From Bacillota bacterium (lineage in GTDB: Bacteria > Bacillota > Bacilli > Lactobacillales > Enterococcaceae): 6,587 bases of DNA. This document shows, piece after piece, positions 1 to 4,387 of this stretch. Every line of letters begins with the position of its first letter. Position 1 is the stretch's first letter. The translations under genes were made by a program, and so were the position numbers. The stretch covers positions 1 through 6,587 of the forward strand of contig JAEWFE010000148.1 of assembly GCA_023389005.1 (NCBI GenBank), in the 5' to 3' direction. Under the pieces are notes generated by a model. That model was not told the DNA's origin, did no database searches, and saw only the letters and a program-made list of their open reading frames with translations.

Positions 1-248
1 CCATCATTATATTTAAAAATCGCCTCTTGATGAAAATCATAACTAGGATATAACTTTTGCCATCTTTTACACTCATGACAGACTCCTGTTATTCCTTCTT
101 TTTGACATTTTTCACACCCAGCTTTTATTGGTTGAAACATTTTCTGACATAATGGACATAATTCACTACTTTCTAAAAGAAAAGGAAATAACAATTCTTT
201 TACTGTAAGATTACGAATAATTATTTGCTGACAATAACTACACTTCAT
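1..248 (-). CDS. comFC: ComFC-like competence protein, N-terminal part (runs off left edge)
   Basis: Only the first 82 codons are inside the window. The product is a ComFC/ComF-type protein, which in the family has an N-terminal zinc-binding part followed by a phosphoribosyltransferase-like domain and works with the ComFA ATPase in uptake of transforming DNA. Visible are four CxxC pairs, at C3/C6, C31/C34, C45/C48 and C57/C60, the last followed by KRWQ, the usual layout of this N-terminus. The phosphoribosyltransferase part is off the edge. The ATG at 246-248 lies inside the end of comFA, so the two genes overlap by 11 bases and are probably translationally coupled. The only upstream purine run (AAGGGA) is too far from the start to be a strong ribosome binding site, which fits coupling. 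In related genomes the next gene is often hpf/yfiA, outside this window. Confidence 0.88.
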   Translation of the reverse strand, partial: MKCSYCQQIIIRNLTVKELLFPFLLESSELCPLCQKMFQPIKAGCEKCQKEGITGVCHECKRWQKLYPSYDFHQEAIFKYND

Positions 249-1545
249 TTTCAATCAATTCCCTTGCTAAGCGATTCATTTCGCTAATTTCCTTACAGGC
301 TTGCTTGATCGCTGGCGTGTATTCCTTCAATAAAAAATAGACATCACCATTTACTTTTTGCCCTTTACGATCTGCTCGGCCAGCAATTTGCACCAAAGCT
401 GACTTACTATAAACTTTATGATGTGCTGCAATGACTATCACTGCAACTTCATCAATCGTAACCCCACGCTCTAGTATAGTTGTTGTAAAAAAGAGTTCAT
501 ATTCATGTTGCCGCAATTTTTGAACCTTGATTTGTCTATTCGGATCAACAGCTGAAACATCAGTCATCGCAATTTGTGGTAAATGTTTTTTAGTAAATTG
601 GCATAATTCACTCGTATACGCGATACTAGGACAAAAGATTAAAACATGCCACTTTTTCACTAATTGCGAAATCAACTGAAGATATCGCCTTGCAGCTAGT
701 GGATGTTGCGTTAAATTATCGCAATGCTCATTATAGACTAATTTAGGTACGATCAAAGGTCTTTGGTGAAAACGAATGGGTAATTTGATTATTTCATAAT
801 TATCTAATGTTGTTAAACGTCTGAGCAAATGATTCGGAGGTGTGGCTGTAAGTAAAACATTCATGCCTCCTTCTTTCAAACATTGCACACTTGCAAAATG
901 TAATATCTCATCACCTTCATAAGGAAAAGCATCAATTTCATCAATAATCAATAAATCAAAAGCCTGATAAAAATGAATCAGCTGATGGGTTGTACAGACG
1001 ATCAAGGTGTGTTCACGATAAATTTCTTTAGCATCCCCATACATTAAATAAACATCTTCATCTGAAAAAGCCTGACATATCCGGGGATAAAGTTCAAGAC
1101 AAACATCTATCCTCGGTGATGAAATAGCCACTCGTTTGCCACTTTTTAAAAAGGTTAGTATTAATTCAAAAAGCATTTCCGTTTTGCCTGCTCCTGTCAC
1201 GGCCCAAACTAAGGCATGGTGATGTTGCTCTAAACATTTACGCAATTGATTCGCCACTGTTTGCTGATTTTTCGTTAATTTACCAGTCCAAGTGCAGATA
1301 GCTTTTCTAGGCGAAGTTGGACGAGCTTTTTTCGAACACAACGTCTCATTTTGCGTTAGTCTACCAAATTGAATGCAGTGCGGACAATAAAGCATGCCAT
1401 TGGGTAAAGTATAGCGATCATCAATTATCTGGTCACACCGTTGACAGCGATTTTCTACTATTGCCGGTCGAATCCACCACTCATTCTCATCTAACTGCGC
1501 ACCTTGCTCCATACTCAAAACATGCACATAACCATCTTCATACAT
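238..1545 (-). CDS. comFA: ComFA, late-competence DNA helicase/ATPase
   Basis: ComFA is a cytoplasmic-side superfamily 2 ATPase thought to drive or assist import of single-stranded DNA through ComEC. With residues counted from the longer GTG frame (start 1575), an N-terminal four-cysteine zinc site is at C44/C47/C64/C67. Walker A is TGAGKTE (127-133), the DEAD-box equivalent is IDEID (211-215), motif III is TATPP (243-247) and motif VI is QIAGRADRKG (396-405), so both RecA-like lobes are intact. The length (435 aa from the ATG) is normal for the family. The ATG at 1543-1545 is preferred because AGGTGAT, complementary to the 16S rRNA 3' end, lies just upstream. The GTG at 1573-1575 has no ribosome binding site and sits close to the previous gene's terminator. 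The gene overlaps comFC by 11 bases. A possible competence-type promoter lies at 1582-1595. Natural competence itself cannot be concluded from this. Confidence 0.93.
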   Translation of the reverse strand: MYEDGYVHVLSMEQGAQLDENEWWIRPAIVENRCQRCDQIIDDRYTLPNGMLYCPHCIQFGRLTQNETLCSKKARPTSPRKAICTWTGKLTKNQQTVANQLRKCLEQHHHALVWAVTGAGKTEMLFELILTFLKSGKRVAISSPRIDVCLELYPRICQAFSDEDVYLMYGDAKEIYREHTLIVCTTHQLIHFYQAFDLLIIDEIDAFPYEGDEILHFASVQCLKEGGMNVLLTATPPNHLLRRLTTLDNYEIIKLPIRFHQRPLIVPKLVYNEHCDNLTQHPLAARRYLQLISQLVKKWHVLIFCPSIAYTSELCQFTKKHLPQIAMTDVSAVDPNRQIKVQKLRQHEYELFFTTTILERGVTIDEVAVIVIAAHHKVYSKSALVQIAGRADRKGQKVNGDVYFLLKEYTPAIKQACKEISEMNRLARELIENEV

Positions 1546-1548
1546 ATC

Positions 1549-1555
1549 ATCACCT
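1549..1555 (-). promoter_or_regulatory. Ribosome binding site that decides the comFA start
   Basis: AGGTGAT on the minus strand lies 3 bases before the ATG at 1543-1545 (7 bases from its AGG core). It matches seven consecutive positions of the anti-Shine-Dalgarno complement. The upstream in-frame GTG has nothing comparable, so the 10 extra N-terminal residues of the longer frame are probably not made. Confidence 0.6.
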
Positions 1556-1581
1556 ACTACATTTTTGTCCTTCACTTATTA

Positions 1582-1595
1582 AATACGCAAAAAAA
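1582..1595 (-). promoter_or_regulatory. Candidate competence sigma-factor (Com-box-like) promoter of comFA
   Basis: On the minus strand a run of seven T is followed by TGCGTATT, which resembles the T-rich plus TACGAATA-like box used by ComX/SigH-type factors at late competence genes of Lactobacillales (5 of 8 positions match). It lies about 37 bases before the preferred ATG of comFA, and I see no convincing sigma-A promoter between the EIIB terminator and comFA. The T run is also the U-tract of that terminator, so the match could be accidental. Confidence 0.35.
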
Positions 1596-1627
1596 GCAAG
1601 ATAGCGTGTTGCTAATCTTGCTTTTTT
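1589..1627 (-). terminator. Rho-independent terminator after the EIIB gene
   Basis: The inverted repeat GCAAGAT-AGC / GCT-A-ATCTTGC (1596-1605 with 1611-1621, one bulged A) has loop GTGTT and is flanked by A and T runs. Read on the minus strand it ends in seven U (1589-1595). It starts right at the EIIB stop codon and should separate that gene from comFA. The mirrored T run gives some capacity on the plus strand too, but no plus-strand gene enters it. Confidence 0.88.
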
Positions 1628-1958
1628 AAATTTTTTGATGAACTTTTAGTAAATCTAATGCATGTTGTAAAATATTTTGGCTATTTAGCATACCATAATC
1701 AGTCATATCAATCACTTCAACAATCGTATGTTTATCTGATAAAAGCAACTGGAATTTATCTTTCATAAATCGAACTTGTGGACTCAAATACACCAAATCA
1801 GTTGGATGCTGCGCCACATAATCCAGCGCTTCTTGTGTAGAGATGGCAGTCACTTTAACAGGTAAATCTTGTTCATAAATCACTTGTTGCATCTTTGAGA
1901 TTAACATACTTGAACTCATGCCAATTGTACAAACAAGTACCACATTTTTCATTTTCAC
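1626..1958 (-). CDS. PTS EIIB component, lactose/cellobiose type (orphan)
   Basis: This small cytoplasmic phosphocarrier of the PTS lactose/cellobiose family would accept phosphate from an EIIA and pass it to a sugar in the EIIC channel. The active-site loop VCTIGMSSSML sits near the N-terminus, and its cysteine (residue 10 from the GTG start) is the expected phosphorylated residue. The family's SPQVRFM and EVIDMTDYGMLN segments follow, so the domain is complete at about 110 aa. The start is uncertain: the frame opens with TTG at 1964, but AGGGGG at 1966-1971 is spaced best (7 bases) for GTG at 1956-1958. ATG at 1950-1952 (108 aa) is 13 bases away. The gene has its own promoter and terminator. 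No EIIA or EIIC is in the window, so the sugar and partners cannot be named; it may be a spare component shared with a remote operon, or regulatory. Confidence 0.88.
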   Translation of the reverse strand: MKMKNVVLVCTIGMSSSMLISKMQQVIYEQDLPVKVTAISTQEALDYVAQHPTDLVYLSPQVRFMKDKFQLLLSDKHTIVEVIDMTDYGMLNSQNILQHALDLLKVHQKI

Positions 1959-1965
1959 TATCAAG

Positions 1966-1971
1966 CCCCCT
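1966..1971 (-). promoter_or_regulatory. Ribosome binding site of the EIIB gene
   Basis: AGGGGG on the minus strand is 1 base from the TTG at 1964 (too close), 7 bases from the GTG at 1958 (ideal) and 13 from the ATG at 1952 (long). This is why the GTG is preferred. Confidence 0.6.
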
Positions 1972-1991
1972 ATTCAATATTCTTAAAACAT

Positions 1992-2020
1992 ATTATGTCT
2001 TTTTCTGATAATTTTGTCAA
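1992..2020 (-). promoter_or_regulatory. Sigma-A promoter of the EIIB gene
   Basis: On the minus strand a perfect -35 TTGACA (2015-2020) is followed after 17 bases by -10 CATAAT (1992-1997), 5 of 6 to consensus. Transcription would start near 1985 and give a leader of about 25 bases containing the AGGGGG site. I see no catabolite-responsive element or operator palindrome overlapping it. Confidence 0.8.
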
Positions 2021-2045
2021 TTTAATTGTAAAAAATCATATTTAC

Positions 2046-2074
2046 TTGCGCGAAAAAATTTTTTTAAATATACT
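2046..2074 (+). promoter_or_regulatory. Possible promoter of yigZ
   Basis: The -10-like TATACT (2069-2074) is 5 of 6 to consensus. It has a weak -35 TTGCGC (2046-2051, 3 of 6) at 17 bases. Transcription would begin near 2081, just before the AAGGAG ribosome binding site at 2091-2096. The region is very A/T-rich, so other placements are possible. Confidence 0.4.
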
Positions 2075-2102
2075 ACATTTGTATATATAAAAGGAGATTA
2101 AT

Positions 2103-2735
2103 ATGAAAGAAGCTTACTTTACAATTTACCAAAATGGTGAACACCAAATTGAAATTAAAAAATCAAAATTTATTTGTCATTTATTCCGCATCGAAAATGA
2201 AGAACAAGCCAAAGAATATATTGCAAAAATCAAAAAAGAACACTACAAGGCCAATCATAATTGTAGTGCCTATATGCTTGGTGAAAACTTCGAAATCCAA
2301 CGAAGCTCTGATGATGGCGAACCTAGTGGAACAGCTGGTGTCCCCATGCTAGAAGTTCTGAAAAAGAATCAATTACAAAATACGCTTGCCATTGTCACAA
2401 GATATTTCGGGGGAATTAAACTTGGTGCAGGTGGCTTAATTCGTGCCTACTCTACAAGCGTGAGTGAAGCACTAAAAGAAATCGGCATTGTACAAGGAAA
2501 GCTACAACAAATTCTTGATATCATCATTGATTATCCTCAATTAGGAAAACTACAAAATTATCTAGAAAATGAACAAATTGCAATTCAAGAAATCGATTAT
2601 TTAGAGCAAATCACGGTTAAAGTGGCCATCGATATCAATCAATGCGAATCTTTCCAGAATGCGCTCATCGATTTATTTAACAACCAACTTTCCATCCAGC
2701 TATTAGACCAAAAATACGTTGAAAACTTAATCTAA
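2103..2735 (+). CDS. yigZ: YigZ/YvyE family protein (IMPACT, UPF0029)
   Basis: This is a member of the widespread IMPACT/UPF0029 family, with an N-terminal fold like the ribosomal S5/EF-G domain 4 group and a C-terminal DUF1949 ferredoxin-like domain. Its biochemical role in bacteria is not firmly settled; eukaryotic IMPACT modulates translation-stress signalling. Both signatures are present: RSSDDGEPSGTAGVPML at residues 67-83 and RYFGGIKLGAGGLIRAY at 100-116. DUF1949 covers roughly 137-205, and 210 aa is the usual length. The ATG has AAGGAG (2091-2096) 6 bases upstream. It is the only plus-strand gene, divergent from the EIIB gene and convergent with the GntR gene. A yigZ homologue next to comFA/comFC is a recurrent arrangement in Firmicutes, which supports the assignment but does not show a shared function. 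Confidence 0.94.
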   Translation: MKEAYFTIYQNGEHQIEIKKSKFICHLFRIENEEQAKEYIAKIKKEHYKANHNCSAYMLGENFEIQRSSDDGEPSGTAGVPMLEVLKKNQLQNTLAIVTRYFGGIKLGAGGLIRAYSTSVSEALKEIGIVQGKLQQILDIIIDYPQLGKLQNYLENEQIAIQEIDYLEQITVKVAIDINQCESFQNALIDLFNNQLSIQLLDQKYVENLI

Positions 2736-2738
2736 ATA

Positions 2739-2777
2739 AAAAGATGAGCAGATTGATGTTTAATCTACTCATCTTTT
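2739..2777. terminator. Two-way terminator between yigZ and the GntR gene
   Basis: Arms of 16 bases (2739-2754 and 2762-2777) pair with a single C-A mismatch around a 7-base loop. Each strand has an A run before and a T run after the stem (AAAAGATGAG / CTCATCTTTT). It begins 3 bases after the yigZ stop and ends 1 base before the GntR stop codon, so it serves both convergent genes. Confidence 0.9.
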
Positions 2778-2778
2778 A

Positions 2779-3486
2779 CTATTTTTCAAGATAAAACTCA
2801 AAGCGACTTCCCACATACTGACTACGTACATATTCAAATGGCGTACCATCATCAAAAAATGAAATTTGTCTCATCCGCAGAATCGCTTCCCCTTTTTTAA
2901 CATCAAGATACTCAGCTACTTGTTCGGATGCTAAAATTGCGGTAATGGTCTGATTCGCCGCGCCAATTTGATAACCACCTTTTTCTTCAAAAGTGGCATA
3001 TAAAGATGCAGTAATTTCTTCTTTACTAAATGGTCGAATAAGCCGTTCTGGAATCGAAGCTACCTCGAAACAAATAGGAATACCGTCAGCAAAACGAATC
3101 CGCTCCATCCTTAAAATCATTTCATCGTCAGCTAGTTTCAATTTTTCTTTTTCACTTTTACTTGGTGTCACAATCAAATAGGCCAAAACCTTACTGGATG
3201 GTACTCGACCTTGATTTAACATGATTTCAGTAAAACTGGTGGTCCCCTTCATTTGCTCTTGAACTTTTTGGCGTGCAACATAAGTACCTGAACCTATTTT
3301 ACGTTCTAAAATCCCTTCATCAGCTAAAGTCTGTATCGCTTGCCGTAAAGTCATCCTACTTACACCAAACTGAATGGATAAATCTCTTTCAGAAGGCAGA
3401 CGATCCCCAATTTTCCAATGATTTGCTTCGATTTTTTCTTTTATCTCATCATGAATCCGAATATAAACCGGTACATTATCAGCCAT
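2779..3486 (-). CDS. GntR-family transcriptional regulator, HutC subfamily (UTRA domain)
   Basis: A one-component repressor or activator: the N-terminal winged helix-turn-helix binds DNA and the C-terminal UTRA domain binds a small effector. The wHTH is at residues 4-71, with recognition-helix region GVSRMTLRQAIQTL (41-54) and wing GSGTYV (65-70). UTRA runs from about 84 to 232. The pattern TSFTEIM (83-89), R129/R131 in ERIRFADGIP and S161/Y163 in SLYATF resembles NagR/DasR-type regulators, where equivalent residues hold a sugar phosphate. That comparison is from memory and needs an alignment. The ATG at 3484-3486 has AAGGAG at 3494-3499, spacing 7. The gene is monocistronic with its own promoter and terminator. 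No sugar operon lies beside it, so its targets are elsewhere and no specific name (NagR, TreR and so on) is justified. Confidence 0.92.
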   Translation of the reverse strand: MADNVPVYIRIHDEIKEKIEANHWKIGDRLPSERDLSIQFGVSRMTLRQAIQTLADEGILERKIGSGTYVARQKVQEQMKGTTSFTEIMLNQGRVPSSKVLAYLIVTPSKSEKEKLKLADDEMILRMERIRFADGIPICFEVASIPERLIRPFSKEEITASLYATFEEKGGYQIGAANQTITAILASEQVAEYLDVKKGEAILRMRQISFFDDGTPFEYVRSQYVGSRFEFYLEK

Positions 3487-3514
3487 AAAAAATCTCCTTC
3501 ATTCCTTTGCATTC

Positions 3515-3544
3515 ATTTTAGCATACTTGAAAATCTTCATGCAA
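3515..3544 (-). promoter_or_regulatory. Extended -10 promoter of the GntR gene
   Basis: On the minus strand -35 TTGCAT (3539-3544) is followed after 18 bases by TAAAAT (3515-3520), preceded by TGC (3521-3523), an extended -10. Transcription would start near 3508, about 22 bases before the ATG. Between the two boxes the imperfect palindrome TGAAGATTTTCA could be an autoregulatory operator, but this is only a guess. Confidence 0.65.
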
Positions 3545-3565
3545 TACACGATTCAAAAAGATAAT

Positions 3566-3590
3566 AAAAAAACAAGGGCCGCTACCCTTG
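3566..3590 (-). terminator. Rho-independent terminator of the tRNA operon
   Basis: The perfect 6-bp stem CAAGGG/CCCTTG (3573-3578 with 3585-3590) has a 6-base loop and is followed on the minus strand by seven U (3566-3572). It lies 16 bases after the last tRNA and before the GntR promoter, so it isolates the regulator from the tRNA transcript. Confidence 0.88.
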
Positions 3591-3606
3591 CTAAACGAAT
3601 ATATAA

Positions 3607-3678
3607 CTGGGGTAGCTGGATTCGAACCAACGCATGAGGGAGTCAAAGTCCCTTGCCTTACCGCTTGGCTATACCCCA
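3607..3678 (-). tRNA. tRNA-Gln (anticodon TTG), downstream copy
   Basis: A 72-base cloverleaf: acceptor TGGGGTA pairs with TACCCCA, the T-arm contains GGTTCGAATCC, and the anticodon loop CTTTGAC carries TTG at 3644-3646. It decodes CAA, and CAG by wobble. The discriminator base is G. The 3' CCA is not encoded, so the end must be made by RNase Z and the CCA-adding enzyme. It is the last gene of the four-tRNA operon. Confidence 0.97.
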
Positions 3679-3686
3679 ATAAAAAG

Positions 3687-3767
3687 TGGAGGAGAGTGGA
3701 TTCGAACCACTGAACCAAAAGGAACGGATTTACAGTCCGCCGCGTTTAGCCACTTCGCTACTCCTCC
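3687..3767 (-). tRNA. tRNA-Tyr (anticodon GTA), downstream copy
   Basis: An 81-base class II tRNA with the long variable arm expected for bacterial tRNA-Tyr. The acceptor GGAGGAG pairs with the 3'-side CTCCTCC, the discriminator is A, and the anticodon GTA is at 3731-3733. The 3' CCA is not encoded. It lies 8 bases upstream of the following tRNA-Gln. Confidence 0.97.
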
Positions 3768-3790
3768 ATTTGATTATAGGAAAAACCTAA

Positions 3791-3862
3791 CTGGGGTAGC
3801 TGGATTCGAACCAACGCATGAGGGAGTCAAAGTCCCTTGCCTTACCGCTTGGCTATACCCCA
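3791..3862 (-). tRNA. tRNA-Gln (anticodon TTG), upstream copy
   Basis: Identical over all 72 bases to the other tRNA-Gln in the operon, with anticodon TTG at 3828-3830, G discriminator and no encoded CCA. It lies 7 bases after the first tRNA-Tyr and 23 bases before the second. Confidence 0.97.
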
Positions 3863-3869
3863 AGAAAAG

Positions 3870-3950
3870 TGGAGGAGAGTGGATTCGAACCACTGAACCA
3901 AAAGGAACGGATTTACAGTCCGCCGCGTTTAGCCACTTCGCTACTCCTCC
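3870..3950 (-). tRNA. tRNA-Tyr (anticodon GTA), upstream copy, first of operon
   Basis: Identical over all 81 bases to the second tRNA-Tyr, with anticodon GTA at 3914-3916, a long variable arm, A discriminator and no encoded CCA. It is the first gene after the promoter at 3976-4004, with a leader of about 20 bases to be removed by RNase P. Confidence 0.97.
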
Positions 3951-3975
3951 ATATGTTTTTCAAATCAACTATTAA

Positions 3976-4004
3976 ATAGTACTATAAAATAATAATTATT
4001 TCAA
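3976..4004 (-). promoter_or_regulatory. Promoter of the tRNA operon
   Basis: On the minus strand -35 TTGAAA (3999-4004, 5 of 6) is followed after 17 bases by -10 TACTAT (3976-3981). The start would be near 3969, about 19 bases before the first tRNA. The flanking DNA is almost pure A/T, as is common upstream of strong stable-RNA promoters. Confidence 0.75.
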
Positions 4005-4024
4005 GAGAAAAACATAATTTTTTT

Positions 4025-4053
4025 GAATAAATAATATGTAAAGCTATTTATTC
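4025..4053. repeat. A/T-rich inverted repeat over the stop codon of the DUF2969-type gene
   Basis: GAATAAATA (4025-4033) and TATTTATTC (4045-4053) form a perfect 9-bp stem with an 11-base loop. On the minus strand it is followed by A, not U, so it is not a standard terminator. It might protect the mRNA 3' end or mean nothing in such A/T-rich DNA. No better terminator is seen after this gene, so some readthrough into the tRNA operon is possible. Confidence 0.4.
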
Positions 4054-4278
4054 TTGTAAATTCCAACGCATTAAGATGGTTTCAATCGCAGCATCTAGAC
4101 TACGATCTGTTTGAATTTCATCTTCGTTCATAAAACTAACAAAAGCTTTAGGCCCATAATGTAATACTTCTCCAATTGTCTTTTTACCAATTGCAAGCTG
4201 GGTAACATCATAATTTGTACCATCTATTTGTTTCGTTGTTTCTACGACTTGTACTTGAATATCTTTGTTTTTCTTCAA
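4048..4278 (-). CDS. Small DUF2969-type protein of unknown function
   Basis: A 76-residue protein, lysine-rich at the N-terminus (KKNKDIQVQV), with the core ALAIGKKTIGEV-like segment written here as QLAIGKKTIGEV, an acidic/polar middle and the C-terminal pattern DAAIETILMRWNL. Length and pattern fit DUF2969, a small cytoplasmic family of Lactobacillales with no known activity. No signal peptide or membrane segment is visible. The start is TTG at 4276-4278, set by AGAGGGA at 4285-4291. The open frame continues upstream to another TTG at 4317 and includes an ATG at 4302, but those codons overlap or abut the promoter's -10 box (4307-4312), so they should not be translated. The gene is monocistronic, downstream of the liv-acuB terminator. 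The family call is from memory; the gene itself is well supported. Confidence 0.8.
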   Translation of the reverse strand: MKKNKDIQVQVVETTKQIDGTNYDVTQLAIGKKTIGEVLHYGPKAFVSFMNEDEIQTDRSLDAAIETILMRWNLQE

Positions 4279-4284
4279 TGTCCA

Positions 4285-4291
4285 TCCCTCT
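4285..4291 (-). promoter_or_regulatory. Ribosome binding site that selects a TTG start
   Basis: AGAGGGA on the minus strand lies 6 bases before the TTG at 4276-4278. No ribosome binding site precedes the in-frame ATG at 4300-4302. An ATG two codons upstream of the TTG (in GGGATGGAC) is out of frame. Confidence 0.7.
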
Positions 4292-4306
4292 TTTCTTAAC
4301 ATATCT

Positions 4307-4336
4307 ATTCTAATCAAACCATCTAGATACTGTCAA
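4307..4336 (-). promoter_or_regulatory. Strong sigma-A promoter of the DUF2969-type gene
   Basis: On the minus strand a perfect -35 TTGACA (4331-4336) is followed after 18 bases by -10 TAGAAT (4307-4312), 5 of 6 to consensus. The start would be near 4300, giving a leader of about 22 bases. The -35 box lies 1 base past the U-tract of the preceding terminator. Confidence 0.85.
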
Positions 4337-4337
4337 T

Positions 4338-4374
4338 AAAAAAATTATGGCCAACTCTCACTCGAATTGGCCAT
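4338..4374 (-). terminator. Rho-independent terminator of the liv-acuB operon
   Basis: An 11-bp stem (4347-4357 with 4364-4374), including one G-U pair and the strong core TGGCCA, has a 6-base loop. It is followed on the minus strand by AA and seven U (4338-4344). It starts 13 bases after the stop codon of the CBS-ACT gene and ends the branched-chain amino acid transport operon. Confidence 0.93.
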
Positions 4375-4387
4375 CAAAATACTTTAA

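Larger units (their letters stand above)
3604..3952 (-). repeat. Tandem duplication of a tRNA Tyr-Gln unit
   Basis: Two direct copies, 3604-3769 and 3788-3952, each hold one tRNA-Gln and one tRNA-Tyr gene. The tRNA sequences are identical between copies. The only internal difference is the Gln-Tyr spacer (8 bases ATAAAAAG against 7 bases AGAAAAG). The copies are separated by an 18-base stretch that is not repeated. This is a local gene duplication, not a CRISPR array or mobile element. Confidence 0.93.

Noticed and set aside
1317..1604. Plus-strand open frame opposite the start of comFA
   Set aside because: It lies antisense to the ComFA zinc-finger and helicase-start region, is rich in His/Leu as expected of a shadow frame, and has no recognisable domain.
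1981..2102. A/T-rich divergent gap as a riboswitch or small RNA
   Set aside because: It is fully used by the EIIB promoter on one strand and a probable yigZ promoter plus ribosome binding site on the other; no stable long-range stem is visible.
2134..2352. Second-frame plus-strand open frame within yigZ
   Set aside because: It overlaps the conserved IMPACT domain in another frame and shows lysine/asparagine-rich composition without a domain.
2993..3488. Plus-strand open frames (2993-3181, 3273-3488) opposite the GntR gene
   Set aside because: They are antisense to conserved UTRA and wHTH segments, with no ribosome binding site or known motif.
3604..3952. Direct repeats that might be read as a CRISPR array or attachment-site duplication
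   Set aside because: The repeats are about 165 bases, contain whole tRNA genes, and number only two. No integrase gene, spacer set or cas gene is present.
3518..3975. Open frames on both strands across the tRNA cluster, with peptide patterns such as GGEWIRTTEPKG
   Set aside because: These are translations of tRNA genes; such frames are a well-known source of false 'hypothetical proteins'. They have no ribosome binding site and overlap four clear cloverleafs.
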